A DNA stretch of 48,444 nucleotides, from the NCBI GenBank assembly GCA_937876995.1, contig CALEFD010000091.1:1-48444 (forward strand), given 5' to 3'. The notes beneath the pieces were generated by a model. It worked only from the letters and a program-made list of their open reading frames with translations, was not told where the DNA came from and did no database searches. This document shows positions 33,079-41,591 of the stretch, in pieces. The DNA comes from an uncultured Bacteroidales bacterium. GTDB taxonomy: Bacteria > Bacteroidota > Bacteroidia > Bacteroidales > Bacteroidaceae. Each line of letters opens with the position of its first letter. The first letter of the stretch is position 1. The translations under genes and the position numbers were made by a program.

Positions 33079-34517
33079 AAAACTGTAGTTATACCTAATT
33101 CTCTATGAGTAAGTTCCACACAAATTTCATCGGCAAAGACAGATTTCAAATATTCCGCAAGATGTTGAGCCGAATATACAGAACGATGTCTGCCTCCGGT
33201 ACATCCAAAAGAGACCATCAAACTGGTAAAACCACGTTTAACATATTTTGCCACTGCAGGTCTTATTATGGAATATACATTATCCAAGAAGAGTTGAATT
33301 TCCCCTTGTTCTTCCAGAAAGTCTATAACCGGTTTGTCTATGCCGAACAGCTTTTTATATTCATCGTATAATCCCGGATTATGCATAAAACGGCAATCGA
33401 AAACAAATCCGCCACCATTTCCGGTATTATCCTGCGGAATACCCTTGCGATATGAAAAGCTGCAAATTTTTACAGTAAGATTACCATTCTGCTGTGTTAT
33501 TGGAGCGAATTGTGGCAAATTTACAAGTTTATGCAAAAGTTCCTCCAGATAAGGGTATTCAGGCATAGGCTTTTCCAGCAATCCACGCAAATTCACCATA
33601 GCCGCCGGAATACTCTGTATAAAATGAGCCTTATGTTCAAAATAGCCCCTGAACCCGTATGCACCCAACACTTGCAAAGTTCTAAACAAGACAAAATGGT
33701 CTAATCGTCTTAAGAAAGTATCTCTGTCAGTTTTACGATATTTTTGAATCGCATTCAAATACACATTAACCAGATGTTCACGCAAAGACGATGGATAAGC
33801 AGCTCTTGCCTGCCACAAAAAAGAAGCCACATCGTATTCCACCGGTCCTCTTCTACCCCCTTGATAATCTATAAAGTAAGGTTCACCCTCTTTTATCATC
33901 ACATTACGCGACTGAAAATCGCGATACATAAATGTAGTTCGGAAAGAGTCCGATGAATCCAGTAATATTTCTGTCAGGTTATCAAAATCATCTTCTAAAA
34001 GAGATTCATTGAATTCTATACCGACAGCCTTAAAGAAACAGTATTTGAAATAGTTCAAATCCCACTTAACCATTCGCAAATCGAACCATTCCGATGGATA
34101 GCATTTTGAAAAATCCAGACCTTCGCCACCTTTGAACTGCAAATCGGGCAACACCATCATTACCTTTTCCAGCATTGACACCGATTGAGCAGAATATTCG
34201 CCACTATTTCTATCGGCAGAAAGATAATCGAAAAGTGATGTATCACCTAAATCTTGAATAAGATAGGCCAGTTTATCGTCAGAAACAGCTATCAACTGCG
34301 GCACAGCAAGCCCCTGCTTAAAAAAGTGTCGGCTTATTTCAAAAAAAGCTTCATTCTCTTGAACCGATGTTCCTTCTACGCCTATAAGAGTATTGTTTTC
34401 AGAATCGGAGAGCCTGTAATACACCCTATTTGAACCTGCAGGAGTAAGCTGATTTGCAGAATTCACATTGTGGCCTGTGACCTGAAAAAACATTTTTTCC
34501 AATCTATTATCCATCAC
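33075..34517 (-). CDS. AmgK-like amino-sugar kinase fused to a RapZ C-terminal domain
   Basis: This 480-residue protein has two parts. Residues of about 1-330 are an aminoglycoside-phosphotransferase/AmgK fold: YLIQDLGDTSLFDYL, FMYRDFQSRNVMI (catalytic Asp and Asn) and PYFIDYQGGRRGPVEYDVA. Residues of about 345-480 match the RapZ (YvcJ) C-terminal domain, with SFSYRKGIPQDNTGNGGG, CRFMHNPG and GCTGGRHRSVYSAQHLA. The RapZ N-terminal P-loop domain is absent. AmgK phosphorylates MurNAc and GlcNAc at C1. The RapZ C-terminal domain of E. coli binds glucosamine-6-phosphate, so the fusion may let a pool signal govern the kinase. murU follows directly. Confidence 0.82.
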   Translation of the reverse strand: MMDNRLEKMFFQVTGHNVNSANQLTPAGSNRVYYRLSDSENNTLIGVEGTSVQENEAFFEISRHFFKQGLAVPQLIAVSDDKLAYLIQDLGDTSLFDYLSADRNSGEYSAQSVSMLEKVMMVLPDLQFKGGEGLDFSKCYPSEWFDLRMVKWDLNYFKYCFFKAVGIEFNESLLEDDFDNLTEILLDSSDSFRTTFMYRDFQSRNVMIKEGEPYFIDYQGGRRGPVEYDVASFLWQARAAYPSSLREHLVNVYLNAIQKYRKTDRDTFLRRLDHFVLFRTLQVLGAYGFRGYFEHKAHFIQSIPAAMVNLRGLLEKPMPEYPYLEELLHKLVNLPQFAPITQQNGNLTVKICSFSYRKGIPQDNTGNGGGFVFDCRFMHNPGLYDEYKKLFGIDKPVIDFLEEQGEIQLFLDNVYSIIRPAVAKYVKRGFTSLMVSFGCTGGRHRSVYSAQHLAEYLKSVFADEICVELTHRELGITTVL

Positions 34518-34535
34518 TTTTCTGTTTGTGTGGGT

Positions 34536-34555
34536 AAAATTAGTGAAAATTAGTG
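34536..34555. repeat. Tandem 10-bp repeat in the divergent kinase/permease promoter region
   Basis: Two exact copies of AAAATTAGTG are followed by a partial third (AAGATTATG). The region separates the divergent kinase and AmpG-like genes, so the repeat could be a regulator site. A TAAATTTG at 34588-34595 on the plus strand could be the -7 element of the permease gene but would leave almost no leader. Confidence 0.45.
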
Positions 34556-34601
34556 AAGATTATGCGGAAAGATACAATACTATTAACTAAATTTGCAAAA
34601 T

Positions 34602-35879
34602 ATGAATAATAGAAACCAATCACCCTGGAGTTGGATTCCTACTCTCTATTTTGCAGAAGGTTTCCCATACGTACTGATAGTTACAGTATCTGTTATTATG
34701 TTCAAAAAATTGGGCATAAGCAATAGTGACGTAACTCTTTATACCGGATGGTTATATCTGCCTTGGGTAATAAAGCCACTATGGAGTCCGTTCGTAGATT
34801 TAATTAAAACAAAACGTTGGTGGGTTACAACCACACAAATCATTCTTGGAACAGGATTGGCAGGGATAGCTTTTTCTATACCTACATCTGATTTTCTACA
34901 ATGGACATTAGCTATTTTCTGGATATTGGCTTTCAGTTCTGCCACCCACGACATAGCAGCCGACGGACTATATATGTTAGGATTAAGCGAAGGCGATCAA
35001 TCGCTATTTGTAGGCATAAGAAACACTTTTTACAGAATAGCCAGCATAGCAGGGCAAGGCGGACTGCTGATAGTAGCAGGACTATTGGAAAAATCCACAG
35101 GCACTGTACGCACAGCCTGGAGTTTGACATTTCTGATAGCTGCAATCATAATGATTCTTTTGGCAATCTTTCATATTAAGGTACTACCTAAACCAAACAA
35201 TGACATACAAAGTGCCACATCTGCCAAACAATTGGCAATAGGTTTTATACAGACATTCAAAACATACTTTTGTAAGCCAGGCATAGTTACAGCAGTGTTA
35301 TTTATTCTGCTATACAGATTTCCGGAAGCCCAGCTCACAAAAATATGTCCACTGTTTCTTATAGATCCGCTTGAAAACGGCGGTTTAGGTCTATCTACCG
35401 AACAAGTTGGTTTTGTACAAGGAACATTAGGCGTTATAGGACTACTTATAGGAGGTATTTTAGGAGGCACTGCCATTTCTTGGAAAGGACTTAAAAAGTG
35501 TCTTTGGCCTATGGTAATAGCCATATCACTACCGGATTTGGTATATGTTTATCTTAGCTACTTCCCTACAGATAACATGTTCGCCATAGGTAGTTGCATC
35601 TTTATTGAACAACTTGGTTATGGATTTGGATATACTGCCTACACCCTATTCCTGATATACTTTGCGCGAGGTGAACAACAGACCTCTCACTATGCTATAA
35701 GCACAGGAATAATGGCATTGGGAATGATGCTTCCGGGTATGATTTCCGGTCAATTGCAAGAGATAATGGGTTACAAAATATTCTTTATATGGATTATAGC
35801 ATGTTGCAGTATCACATTCATTGTATCTGCACTCATAAAGTTTGAGCCCGATTTTGGAATGAAAAAAACAGAAAAATAA
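34602..35879 (+). CDS. AmpG-like major facilitator permease (muropeptide uptake)
   Basis: The ATG start (MNNRNQSPWSWIPTLYFAEG) gives 425 residues; an upstream TTG is ignored. About twelve hydrophobic segments are present. FPYVLIVTVSVIMFKKLGIS, GWLYLPWVIKPLWSPFVDLI and FSSATHDIAADGLYMLGL are close to the AmpG/SLC33-like group, which imports anhydromuropeptides or related molecules. The neighbours on both sides are kinases and a uridylyltransferase for muropeptide sugars, so a role in bringing wall fragments into the cytoplasm fits. The downstream GlcNAc-kinase-like gene starts five bases after the stop. Confidence 0.8.
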   Translation: MNNRNQSPWSWIPTLYFAEGFPYVLIVTVSVIMFKKLGISNSDVTLYTGWLYLPWVIKPLWSPFVDLIKTKRWWVTTTQIILGTGLAGIAFSIPTSDFLQWTLAIFWILAFSSATHDIAADGLYMLGLSEGDQSLFVGIRNTFYRIASIAGQGGLLIVAGLLEKSTGTVRTAWSLTFLIAAIIMILLAIFHIKVLPKPNNDIQSATSAKQLAIGFIQTFKTYFCKPGIVTAVLFILLYRFPEAQLTKICPLFLIDPLENGGLGLSTEQVGFVQGTLGVIGLLIGGILGGTAISWKGLKKCLWPMVIAISLPDLVYVYLSYFPTDNMFAIGSCIFIEQLGYGFGYTAYTLFLIYFARGEQQTSHYAISTGIMALGMMLPGMISGQLQEIMGYKIFFIWIIACCSITFIVSALIKFEPDFGMKKTEK

Positions 35880-35884
35880 TATAT

Positions 35885-36736
35885 ATGATACTGATAGCAG
35901 ATAGTGGATCTACTAAAACCGATTGGTGTGTATGCGATAGTACAAACAAGCAAACTATAGTCAAAACTCAAGGCATAAACCCATACCACCAAAGCGTAGA
36001 AGACATTACAGAAATTATAGAAAAAGAATTTCTGCCACAAATAACAGAGACAGAAAAAGAATCCATATCACAAATACACTTTTATGGTGCAGGTTGCGCT
36101 ACAGAAGTAAAATGCAACATAATTAAAGAGATACTATCAGTACCATTCCCCAATGCTGAAATAAATATAGCCAGCGATTTGCTTGGCGCTGCACGTGCAT
36201 TGTGTTGTAATCACGAAGGTATAGCTTGCGTAATAGGCACAGGTTCCAATTCCTGCCTGTATGACGGCAAAAACATAGCAGACAACATTCCATCCTTAGG
36301 ATATATTTTAGGCGACGAAGGTAGTAGCGTTGCATTAGGACGCAGATTATTAAGTGACTGTTTCAAAAGACAACTACCACCTGCCGTTTGCGATGAATTT
36401 ATGTCTGAATATGGTTTAACAATGGAATCTGTTTTAGAAAACATCTACAAGAAACCACTTGCAAACCGATATATGGCACAATTCACCCCTTTTCTGGCAA
36501 AACACAGAGACGTGCCTCAAGTACATGAAATACTGATAAGTTGTTTTACCGAATTCTTTAAACGTAACGTAATAGCATATCACAAACCATGGTTACCAGT
36601 CCATTTTGTAGGTTCAGTTGCCACCATATTTTCCGAAGAACTTATAGAGACAACAGAATCTCTTGGTATGAAAGCCGGTACTTTCATACAGAATCCCATA
36701 GAAGGAATTGTATCGTATCACATTAGCAACATTTAA
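35885..36736 (+). CDS. BadF/BadG-type N-acetylhexosamine kinase
   Basis: This 283-residue ASKHA-fold protein has the phosphate-1 motif MILIADSGSTKTDW, phosphate-2 CVIGTGSNSCLYDG, LGYILGDEGSSVALGRRLL and VHFVGSVATIFSEEL. This order matches the eukaryotic-like GlcNAc kinase/MurNAc kinase (MurK) group. It would phosphorylate GlcNAc or MurNAc freed from muropeptides. Its tight linkage to the AmpG-like permease supports a recycling role. Which sugar it prefers cannot be read from sequence alone. Confidence 0.78.
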   Translation: MILIADSGSTKTDWCVCDSTNKQTIVKTQGINPYHQSVEDITEIIEKEFLPQITETEKESISQIHFYGAGCATEVKCNIIKEILSVPFPNAEINIASDLLGAARALCCNHEGIACVIGTGSNSCLYDGKNIADNIPSLGYILGDEGSSVALGRRLLSDCFKRQLPPAVCDEFMSEYGLTMESVLENIYKKPLANRYMAQFTPFLAKHRDVPQVHEILISCFTEFFKRNVIAYHKPWLPVHFVGSVATIFSEELIETTESLGMKAGTFIQNPIEGIVSYHISNI

Positions 36737-36787
36737 CATAGCCCCACATATCGTATATATATAAGTACTAACAGGAAACTACCAAAT

Positions 36788-39397
36788 ATGAAAAAATTAT
36801 TTACAGTAATATTGTTCTTAACAACATCTACATTTTGTTTTGCTGCTTCTAACGAACAGTCAGAAGCATTAATGCGTTTTGCAGGTAACATACACCAATT
36901 TAATTCTATCTACCCGCAAGAAAAAGTATATCTGCAATTCGATAACACATCGTATTACGCAGGTGAAACCATCTGGTTCAAAGCATTCGTTGTAGAGGCA
37001 TCCACACTAAACAGAGCGCCCAGCCGCGTTCTTTACGTAGATCTGATATCTCCGGGCGGAGTAGTATTACAGCAAGAAAAATTGAAGATAGTAGCCGGGC
37101 AAGCAGACGGTTCTTTCCCTTTAGTTGATGCAGCCACATCGCAAGTTCGCAGTATGCGCGGCATAACAAACTACCCAAGTGGATTCTACGAAATAAGAGC
37201 ATACACAAACAATATGCTCAACTTTAAAAAGGAGACTGTCTTTTCCAGAGTATTTGCAGTATATGAACAACCAAGCAAAGAGGGTGAATACTATACAGAA
37301 AAGCCTGTAATCAAACAGATTATAACTAACGTAGAACAATACAGACCGGAAACAAAAAAACTGAATAAAATAAATCTTTCATTCTATCCTGAAGGTGGTC
37401 ATCTTATTATAGGAAAGCCATGCAGAATAGCATTCAAAGCTACTGATGAATCAGGTTTTGGAACATCTGTTACAGGAAAAGTAAACGACACAGACATAAC
37501 ATTCAGCACCATCCATAATGGCATGGGTAGTTTTACATTTACCCCTACAGCAGAAAAAAACAGCGTAACTGTAGTTACCACGGATGGAACAGAGAGACGT
37601 TTCAATCTTCCTGACGCAGAGCTAACCGGTGTATCATTATCTGTTACAAATCATAACAGCATCAATTTGGCAATTGAGTGTACAGAAGAATTCACTGAAG
37701 AAACTTTAGGAGTAACTTTAACCTGTAGAGGAGAGATAATGGATTTCTTCACCATTGACATAAACAATAATACCATAACAAAACAGATAGCCACTGACGG
37801 AATACCGGAAGGAGTTTGCAGAGTAACTGTTTTTGACAGAGAAGGTAGAATATATGCATCCAGATTCATATACAACTACAGCAACATAGCAGCTCCGCAA
37901 ATCTCAATTATTCCAGACAAAACCAAATACAACGGATTCGACCCTATGAAATTAAGCATACTACTCCTGGACGGCAACGGCAAACCATTTAAAGACCGTT
38001 TCTGCCTGTCGGTAAGAGATCAGCGCGGTTTCAGCAATATTTACACCGATGACATTAGAACATCACTACTATTGTCGTCCGATTTAAAAGGATTGGTAGA
38101 AAATCCGGAATACTACTTTGAATCACGCGATAGCATACACACAGCAGCTTTAGACCTGCTAATGATGATACAGGGTTGGGAACGTTACGATTGGAGAACA
38201 ATGGCCGGAATAGAGTCATTTGTGGCAAAACATCGTATAGAAACCGGACTTACACTAAACGGTTGGGTACTAAATCCATCGGGCAAAAAGCCATTAGGAG
38301 ACGCAACTGTGCTTGCTGCAATTGTCCCGGAGAATCTCGACGATTTGGAAAGATACACCTACCATACAGATTCAACCGGATACTTTGGATTTGATATAGG
38401 TGTAGATTTCTATAACACAGCAAAACTGACCATTTATGCCCAAACCGAAAAAGAAAGATTGATAGGAACCAGTGCCAGATTACTGTTTGAGCGCTCGCTT
38501 ACACCAGAGATTAGAGCCTATCAACCTGGTGAAACTATATTCTCCACTACCCAACGAAACAACGAAATAAAAAAGGTGGGAAGAGAGAAGATAGACGAAA
38601 CAGAAGAGGAGAAACACTACCCCACTATAATTAAGGAGAGCGAGGGTTATCTACTGCCCGATGTTGATATAGAGAGCCAACGTAAGTATATAGATTACTA
38701 CACATTCAAAGCATTCGATGTAACAAAAGACGTTGAAATAGAATTGGATAAAGCAGAACATACAACAGATGTATTTGGTTATCTGCTTGCAAAAGGCTAT
38801 CAGGTATATTCTGTTGCCTCAGATACTTCAGACACCGCAGACACCGTATATGTAGATGGCTATCCCGCATTCTTCTATGTACATAACAATTCAAAATACC
38901 TATACCAAGGTAAATTTGAAATACCGCTCAACATAGATACAAAAGATTTAAAAGGCGTATTAGTATATGACAGAGTAGTGACATTGGGTGAGGCTTACAC
39001 TCTATCACCCCTTTATCAGGAATTTCAACGTAAAACCCAATTTCAAGTACCTAACTACGAGTTTTTACAGCAAAGAGTACGCTTAGTAGATATCTACGTA
39101 AAAGAAGATCATGAACTAAATAGTAGAAAGGAAATCATCAACATAGACAAACGAATATCCACTGTAACAGGCTATTCTGAACCATATTCATTCTATAGTC
39201 CGGAATATCCTGATGGGCCTATTTTAGGTGATGTTGATTACCGTCGTACCCTGTATTGGAATCCAAATGTAATTACAAACGAAAATGGCCAGGCAACTGT
39301 AGAGTTATACAACAACTCCATAACCGGTAGTTTCAGCATATCTGCAGCAGGAATAACAGCAGGAGGACAGCCCTACTCTTTTGACCAAGATTTCTAA
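36788..39397 (+). CDS. Large exported MG2-like (alpha-2-macroglobulin-related) protein
   Basis: This 869-residue protein has a signal peptide (MKKLFTVILFLTTSTFCFAA). The N-terminal domain QEKVYLQFDNTSYYAGETIW followed by FKAFVVEAS and YPSGFYEIRAYTNNM matches MG2-type domains of large Bacteroidetes exported proteins. A carboxypeptidase-regulatory-like repeat appears near LTLNGWVLNPSGKKPLGDA. The C-terminal part reads YRRTLYWNPNVITNENGQAT then VELYNNSITGSFSISAAGIT, another common ending. There is no thioester motif. Such proteins are often near TonB systems, but none is here. The role is probably surface or periplasmic binding; the ligand is unknown. Confidence 0.75.
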   Translation: MKKLFTVILFLTTSTFCFAASNEQSEALMRFAGNIHQFNSIYPQEKVYLQFDNTSYYAGETIWFKAFVVEASTLNRAPSRVLYVDLISPGGVVLQQEKLKIVAGQADGSFPLVDAATSQVRSMRGITNYPSGFYEIRAYTNNMLNFKKETVFSRVFAVYEQPSKEGEYYTEKPVIKQIITNVEQYRPETKKLNKINLSFYPEGGHLIIGKPCRIAFKATDESGFGTSVTGKVNDTDITFSTIHNGMGSFTFTPTAEKNSVTVVTTDGTERRFNLPDAELTGVSLSVTNHNSINLAIECTEEFTEETLGVTLTCRGEIMDFFTIDINNNTITKQIATDGIPEGVCRVTVFDREGRIYASRFIYNYSNIAAPQISIIPDKTKYNGFDPMKLSILLLDGNGKPFKDRFCLSVRDQRGFSNIYTDDIRTSLLLSSDLKGLVENPEYYFESRDSIHTAALDLLMMIQGWERYDWRTMAGIESFVAKHRIETGLTLNGWVLNPSGKKPLGDATVLAAIVPENLDDLERYTYHTDSTGYFGFDIGVDFYNTAKLTIYAQTEKERLIGTSARLLFERSLTPEIRAYQPGETIFSTTQRNNEIKKVGREKIDETEEEKHYPTIIKESEGYLLPDVDIESQRKYIDYYTFKAFDVTKDVEIELDKAEHTTDVFGYLLAKGYQVYSVASDTSDTADTVYVDGYPAFFYVHNNSKYLYQGKFEIPLNIDTKDLKGVLVYDRVVTLGEAYTLSPLYQEFQRKTQFQVPNYEFLQQRVRLVDIYVKEDHELNSRKEIINIDKRISTVTGYSEPYSFYSPEYPDGPILGDVDYRRTLYWNPNVITNENGQATVELYNNSITGSFSISAAGITAGGQPYSFDQDF

Positions 39398-39405
39398 GCT
39401 AAATA

Positions 39406-39437
39406 TTTGGTTTATTGTTTAGAAAGCATTACCTTTG
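39406..39437 (+). promoter_or_regulatory. Strong rpsA promoter
   Basis: TTTG (39406-39409), 20 bases, TACCTTTG (39430-39437), a full match to the primary-sigma consensus. The transcript would begin around 39444, at the foot of the leader hairpin. Confidence 0.75.
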
Positions 39438-39441
39438 CGCC

Positions 39442-39465
39442 CGCTAAATACGTATGTATTTGGCG
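39442..39465 (+). promoter_or_regulatory. Hairpin at the 5' end of the rpsA leader
   Basis: CGCTAAATAC pairs with GTATTTGGCG over 10 bp (one G-T) around a GTAT loop. It coincides with the predicted transcript start, leaving about 50 unpaired bases before the ATG at 39515. It may stabilise the mRNA or bind S1 itself for feedback. Confidence 0.55.
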
Positions 39466-39514
39466 AGTGATTACAACATATTGTCTAACTTTATCTTAGT
39501 TTTAGTATTTTAAA

Positions 39515-41305
39515 ATGGAAGAATTAAAGAATGTAGCTCCCTTAGCAGATTTCGATTGGGAAGCATACGAAAGCGGTAACATTGCTACCGGCAAAACAAA
39601 AGAGGAACAGGAACAGGCTTACGACAGCACTCTTAACAAGGTTGCTGACAACGAAGTAGTAAATGGTACTGTTATCTCTATCAACAAACGTGAGGTTATT
39701 GTAAACATCGGTTACAAATCTGACGGTATTATTCCAATCAGCGAGTTCCGTTATAACCCTGAACTGAAAGTTGGTGACGAAGTTGAGGTTTATATTGAGA
39801 ACACAGAAAACAAAAAGGGACAGTTACTTCTGTCACATAAGAGAGCTCGCGCATCACGTTCATGGGATCGCGTAAACGAAGCTCTTGCATCACAGGAAAT
39901 CATCAAGGGTTACATCAAGTGCCGCACAAAGGGTGGTATGATTGTAGATGTATTTGGTCTTGAAGCATTCCTACCAGGTTCACAGATTGATGTTAAGCCT
40001 ATCCGCGATTACGATGTATTCGTAGGCAAAACTATGGAATTCAAGGTTGTTAAGATTAACCAGGAATATCGCAACGTAGTTGTTTCACATAAGGCTCTCA
40101 TTGAAGAAGAACTTGAACAGCAGAAGAAAGAGATTATCGGTAAGCTTGAAAAAGGTCAGGTACTTGAAGGTACAGTTAAGAACATCACTTCATACGGTGT
40201 ATTCATTGACCTTGGTGGCGTAGATGGTCTTATTCATATTACAGACCTTAGCTGGGGCCGCGTAAGCGATCCAAAAGAAATCGTTGAATTGGATCAGAAA
40301 ATCAACGTTGTTATTCTGGACTTCGACGACGAAAAGAAGCGCATAGCTCTTGGTTTGAAGCAGCTCACTCCACATCCATGGAACGCTTTGAGCGAAGACC
40401 TCAAAGTAGGTGACACTGTTAAGGGTAAGGTTGTTGTTATGGCCGATTACGGTGCATTCATTGAAATTGCTCCTGGCGTAGAAGGTCTTATCCACGTATC
40501 AGAAATGTCATGGAGCCAGCACTTGCGTTCAGCTCAGGACTTTATCAGCGTAGGCGACGAAGTAGAGGCTGTAGTTCTTACTTTGGACCGCGACGAGCGC
40601 AAGATGTCACTTGGTATCAAGCAGCTTAAGCAGGATCCATGGGAAGGTATTGATGAAAAATATCCTATCGGTTCAAAGCACACTGCAACAGTTCGCAACT
40701 TTACCAACTTTGGTATCTTTGTAGAAATTGAAGAAGGTGTTGATGGTCTTATCCACATCAGCGATCTTAGCTGGACCAAGAAGGTTAAACACCCATCAGA
40801 ATTTACTTCAATCGGTGCTTCAATAGACGTAGCAGTTCTTGAAATAGACAAAGAAAACCGTCGCTTGAGCTTAGGCCACAAGCAGTTGGAAGATAATCCT
40901 TGGGATGCTTACGAATCACAGTACACCGTAGATTCTATCCACGAAGGTAAGATTACCGAAATGATGGATAAGGGTGCTGTTATCTCTCTTGCAGAAGGTG
41001 TTGAAGGTTTTGCTACTCCAAAACACTTGGTTAAGGAAGATGGTTCACAGGCACAGCAGGGTGAAACATTGCAGTTCAAGGTTATTGAATTCAACAAAGA
41101 ATCAAAGAGAATCATTCTTTCACACAGCCGTATCTTTGAAGATATAGCTAAGGCAGAAGCTAAAGCTGAAAAGAAAGCTCGCAAGGCAGCAACTGCAAAG
41201 AAAGAAGAAAAAGAACCAGCAATTCAGAATCAGGCAGCAGCTACCACATTAGGTGATATAGATGCACTTGCAGCTCTGAAAGAACAGCTTGAAGGTGAAA
41301 AGTAA
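39515..41305 (+). CDS. rpsA: 30S ribosomal protein S1
   Basis: This 596-residue protein has about six tandem S1 RNA-binding domains, each with a G-x-(V/I)-x-x-I/F-x-x-Y/F-G-x-F-(V/I) core, for example GTVKNITSYGVFIDLGGVDG, GKVVVMADYGAFIEIAPG and ATVRNFTNFGIFVEIEEGVDG. A Lys/Ala/Glu tail from about 545 (KAEAKAEKKARKAATAKKEE) ends the protein. S1 unwinds and holds mRNA on the 30S subunit and matters in Bacteroidetes, where Shine-Dalgarno pairing is weak. Its codon use is noticeably richer in GC-ending, frequent codons than that of its neighbours, as expected for a highly expressed gene. Confidence 0.96.
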   Translation: MEELKNVAPLADFDWEAYESGNIATGKTKEEQEQAYDSTLNKVADNEVVNGTVISINKREVIVNIGYKSDGIIPISEFRYNPELKVGDEVEVYIENTENKKGQLLLSHKRARASRSWDRVNEALASQEIIKGYIKCRTKGGMIVDVFGLEAFLPGSQIDVKPIRDYDVFVGKTMEFKVVKINQEYRNVVVSHKALIEEELEQQKKEIIGKLEKGQVLEGTVKNITSYGVFIDLGGVDGLIHITDLSWGRVSDPKEIVELDQKINVVILDFDDEKKRIALGLKQLTPHPWNALSEDLKVGDTVKGKVVVMADYGAFIEIAPGVEGLIHVSEMSWSQHLRSAQDFISVGDEVEAVVLTLDRDERKMSLGIKQLKQDPWEGIDEKYPIGSKHTATVRNFTNFGIFVEIEEGVDGLIHISDLSWTKKVKHPSEFTSIGASIDVAVLEIDKENRRLSLGHKQLEDNPWDAYESQYTVDSIHEGKITEMMDKGAVISLAEGVEGFATPKHLVKEDGSQAQQGETLQFKVIEFNKESKRIILSHSRIFEDIAKAEAKAEKKARKAATAKKEEKEPAIQNQAAATTLGDIDALAALKEQLEGEK

Positions 41306-41323
41306 TCAAGCATTACTACACAT

Positions 41324-41368
41324 AAACAACAAAAAGGTTAGCCACAGTGGCTAACCTTTTTGTTGTTT
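41324..41368. terminator. Long bidirectional terminator after rpsA
   Basis: Two perfect 22-base arms (41324-41345 and 41347-41368) meet at a single base. The core GGTTAGCCAC/GTGGCTAACC is flanked by A5 on the left and T5 on the right, so it works as an intrinsic terminator in either direction. Confidence 0.9.
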
Positions 41369-41398
41369 ATATATCTTCGCAGGAGAAAACTTCAGTTT

Positions 41399-41524
41399 AT
41401 GAGACATTCGGATATTTTATTGGTTGCTTCATTGATATTAGCTTTCAATGTGCAACTTGGGTATAGTTATGATAATGTTACTATAGATGGTATAGTATAT
41501 TCGTTAATAAAACTGCGGAATTAA
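41399..41524 (+). pseudogene. N-terminal remnant of a BspA-like gene
   Basis: The frame opens ATG and stops after 41 codons. It encodes a signal peptide (MRHSDILLVASLILAFNVQL) followed by DNVTIDGIVYSLIK. The gene at 2173-4728 has the same layout: signal, then VELDGIFYEL. A matching C-terminal tail lies at 43070-43120, so this looks like the broken start of a gene whose middle is gone. Confidence 0.65.
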
Positions 41525-41566
41525 ATATTTTTTTCATCATTCCGCTCGTTTTCTCACGAAATACAT

Positions 41567-41574
41567 TATCTTTG
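41567..41574 (+). promoter_or_regulatory. -7 element for the AAA ATPase gene
   Basis: TATCTTTG fits TAnnTTTG, 17 bases before the ATG at 41592. No clear TTTG stands at the -33 place. The ATPase thus seems to have a promoter of its own. Confidence 0.5.
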
Positions 41575-41591
41575 TGGTGCGAATTAAAATA

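Noticed and set aside
34588..34595. TAAATTTG as a firm promoter of the AmpG-like gene
   Set aside because: It would put the transcript start on the ATG itself, and no -33 element is visible. It is mentioned only as a possibility.
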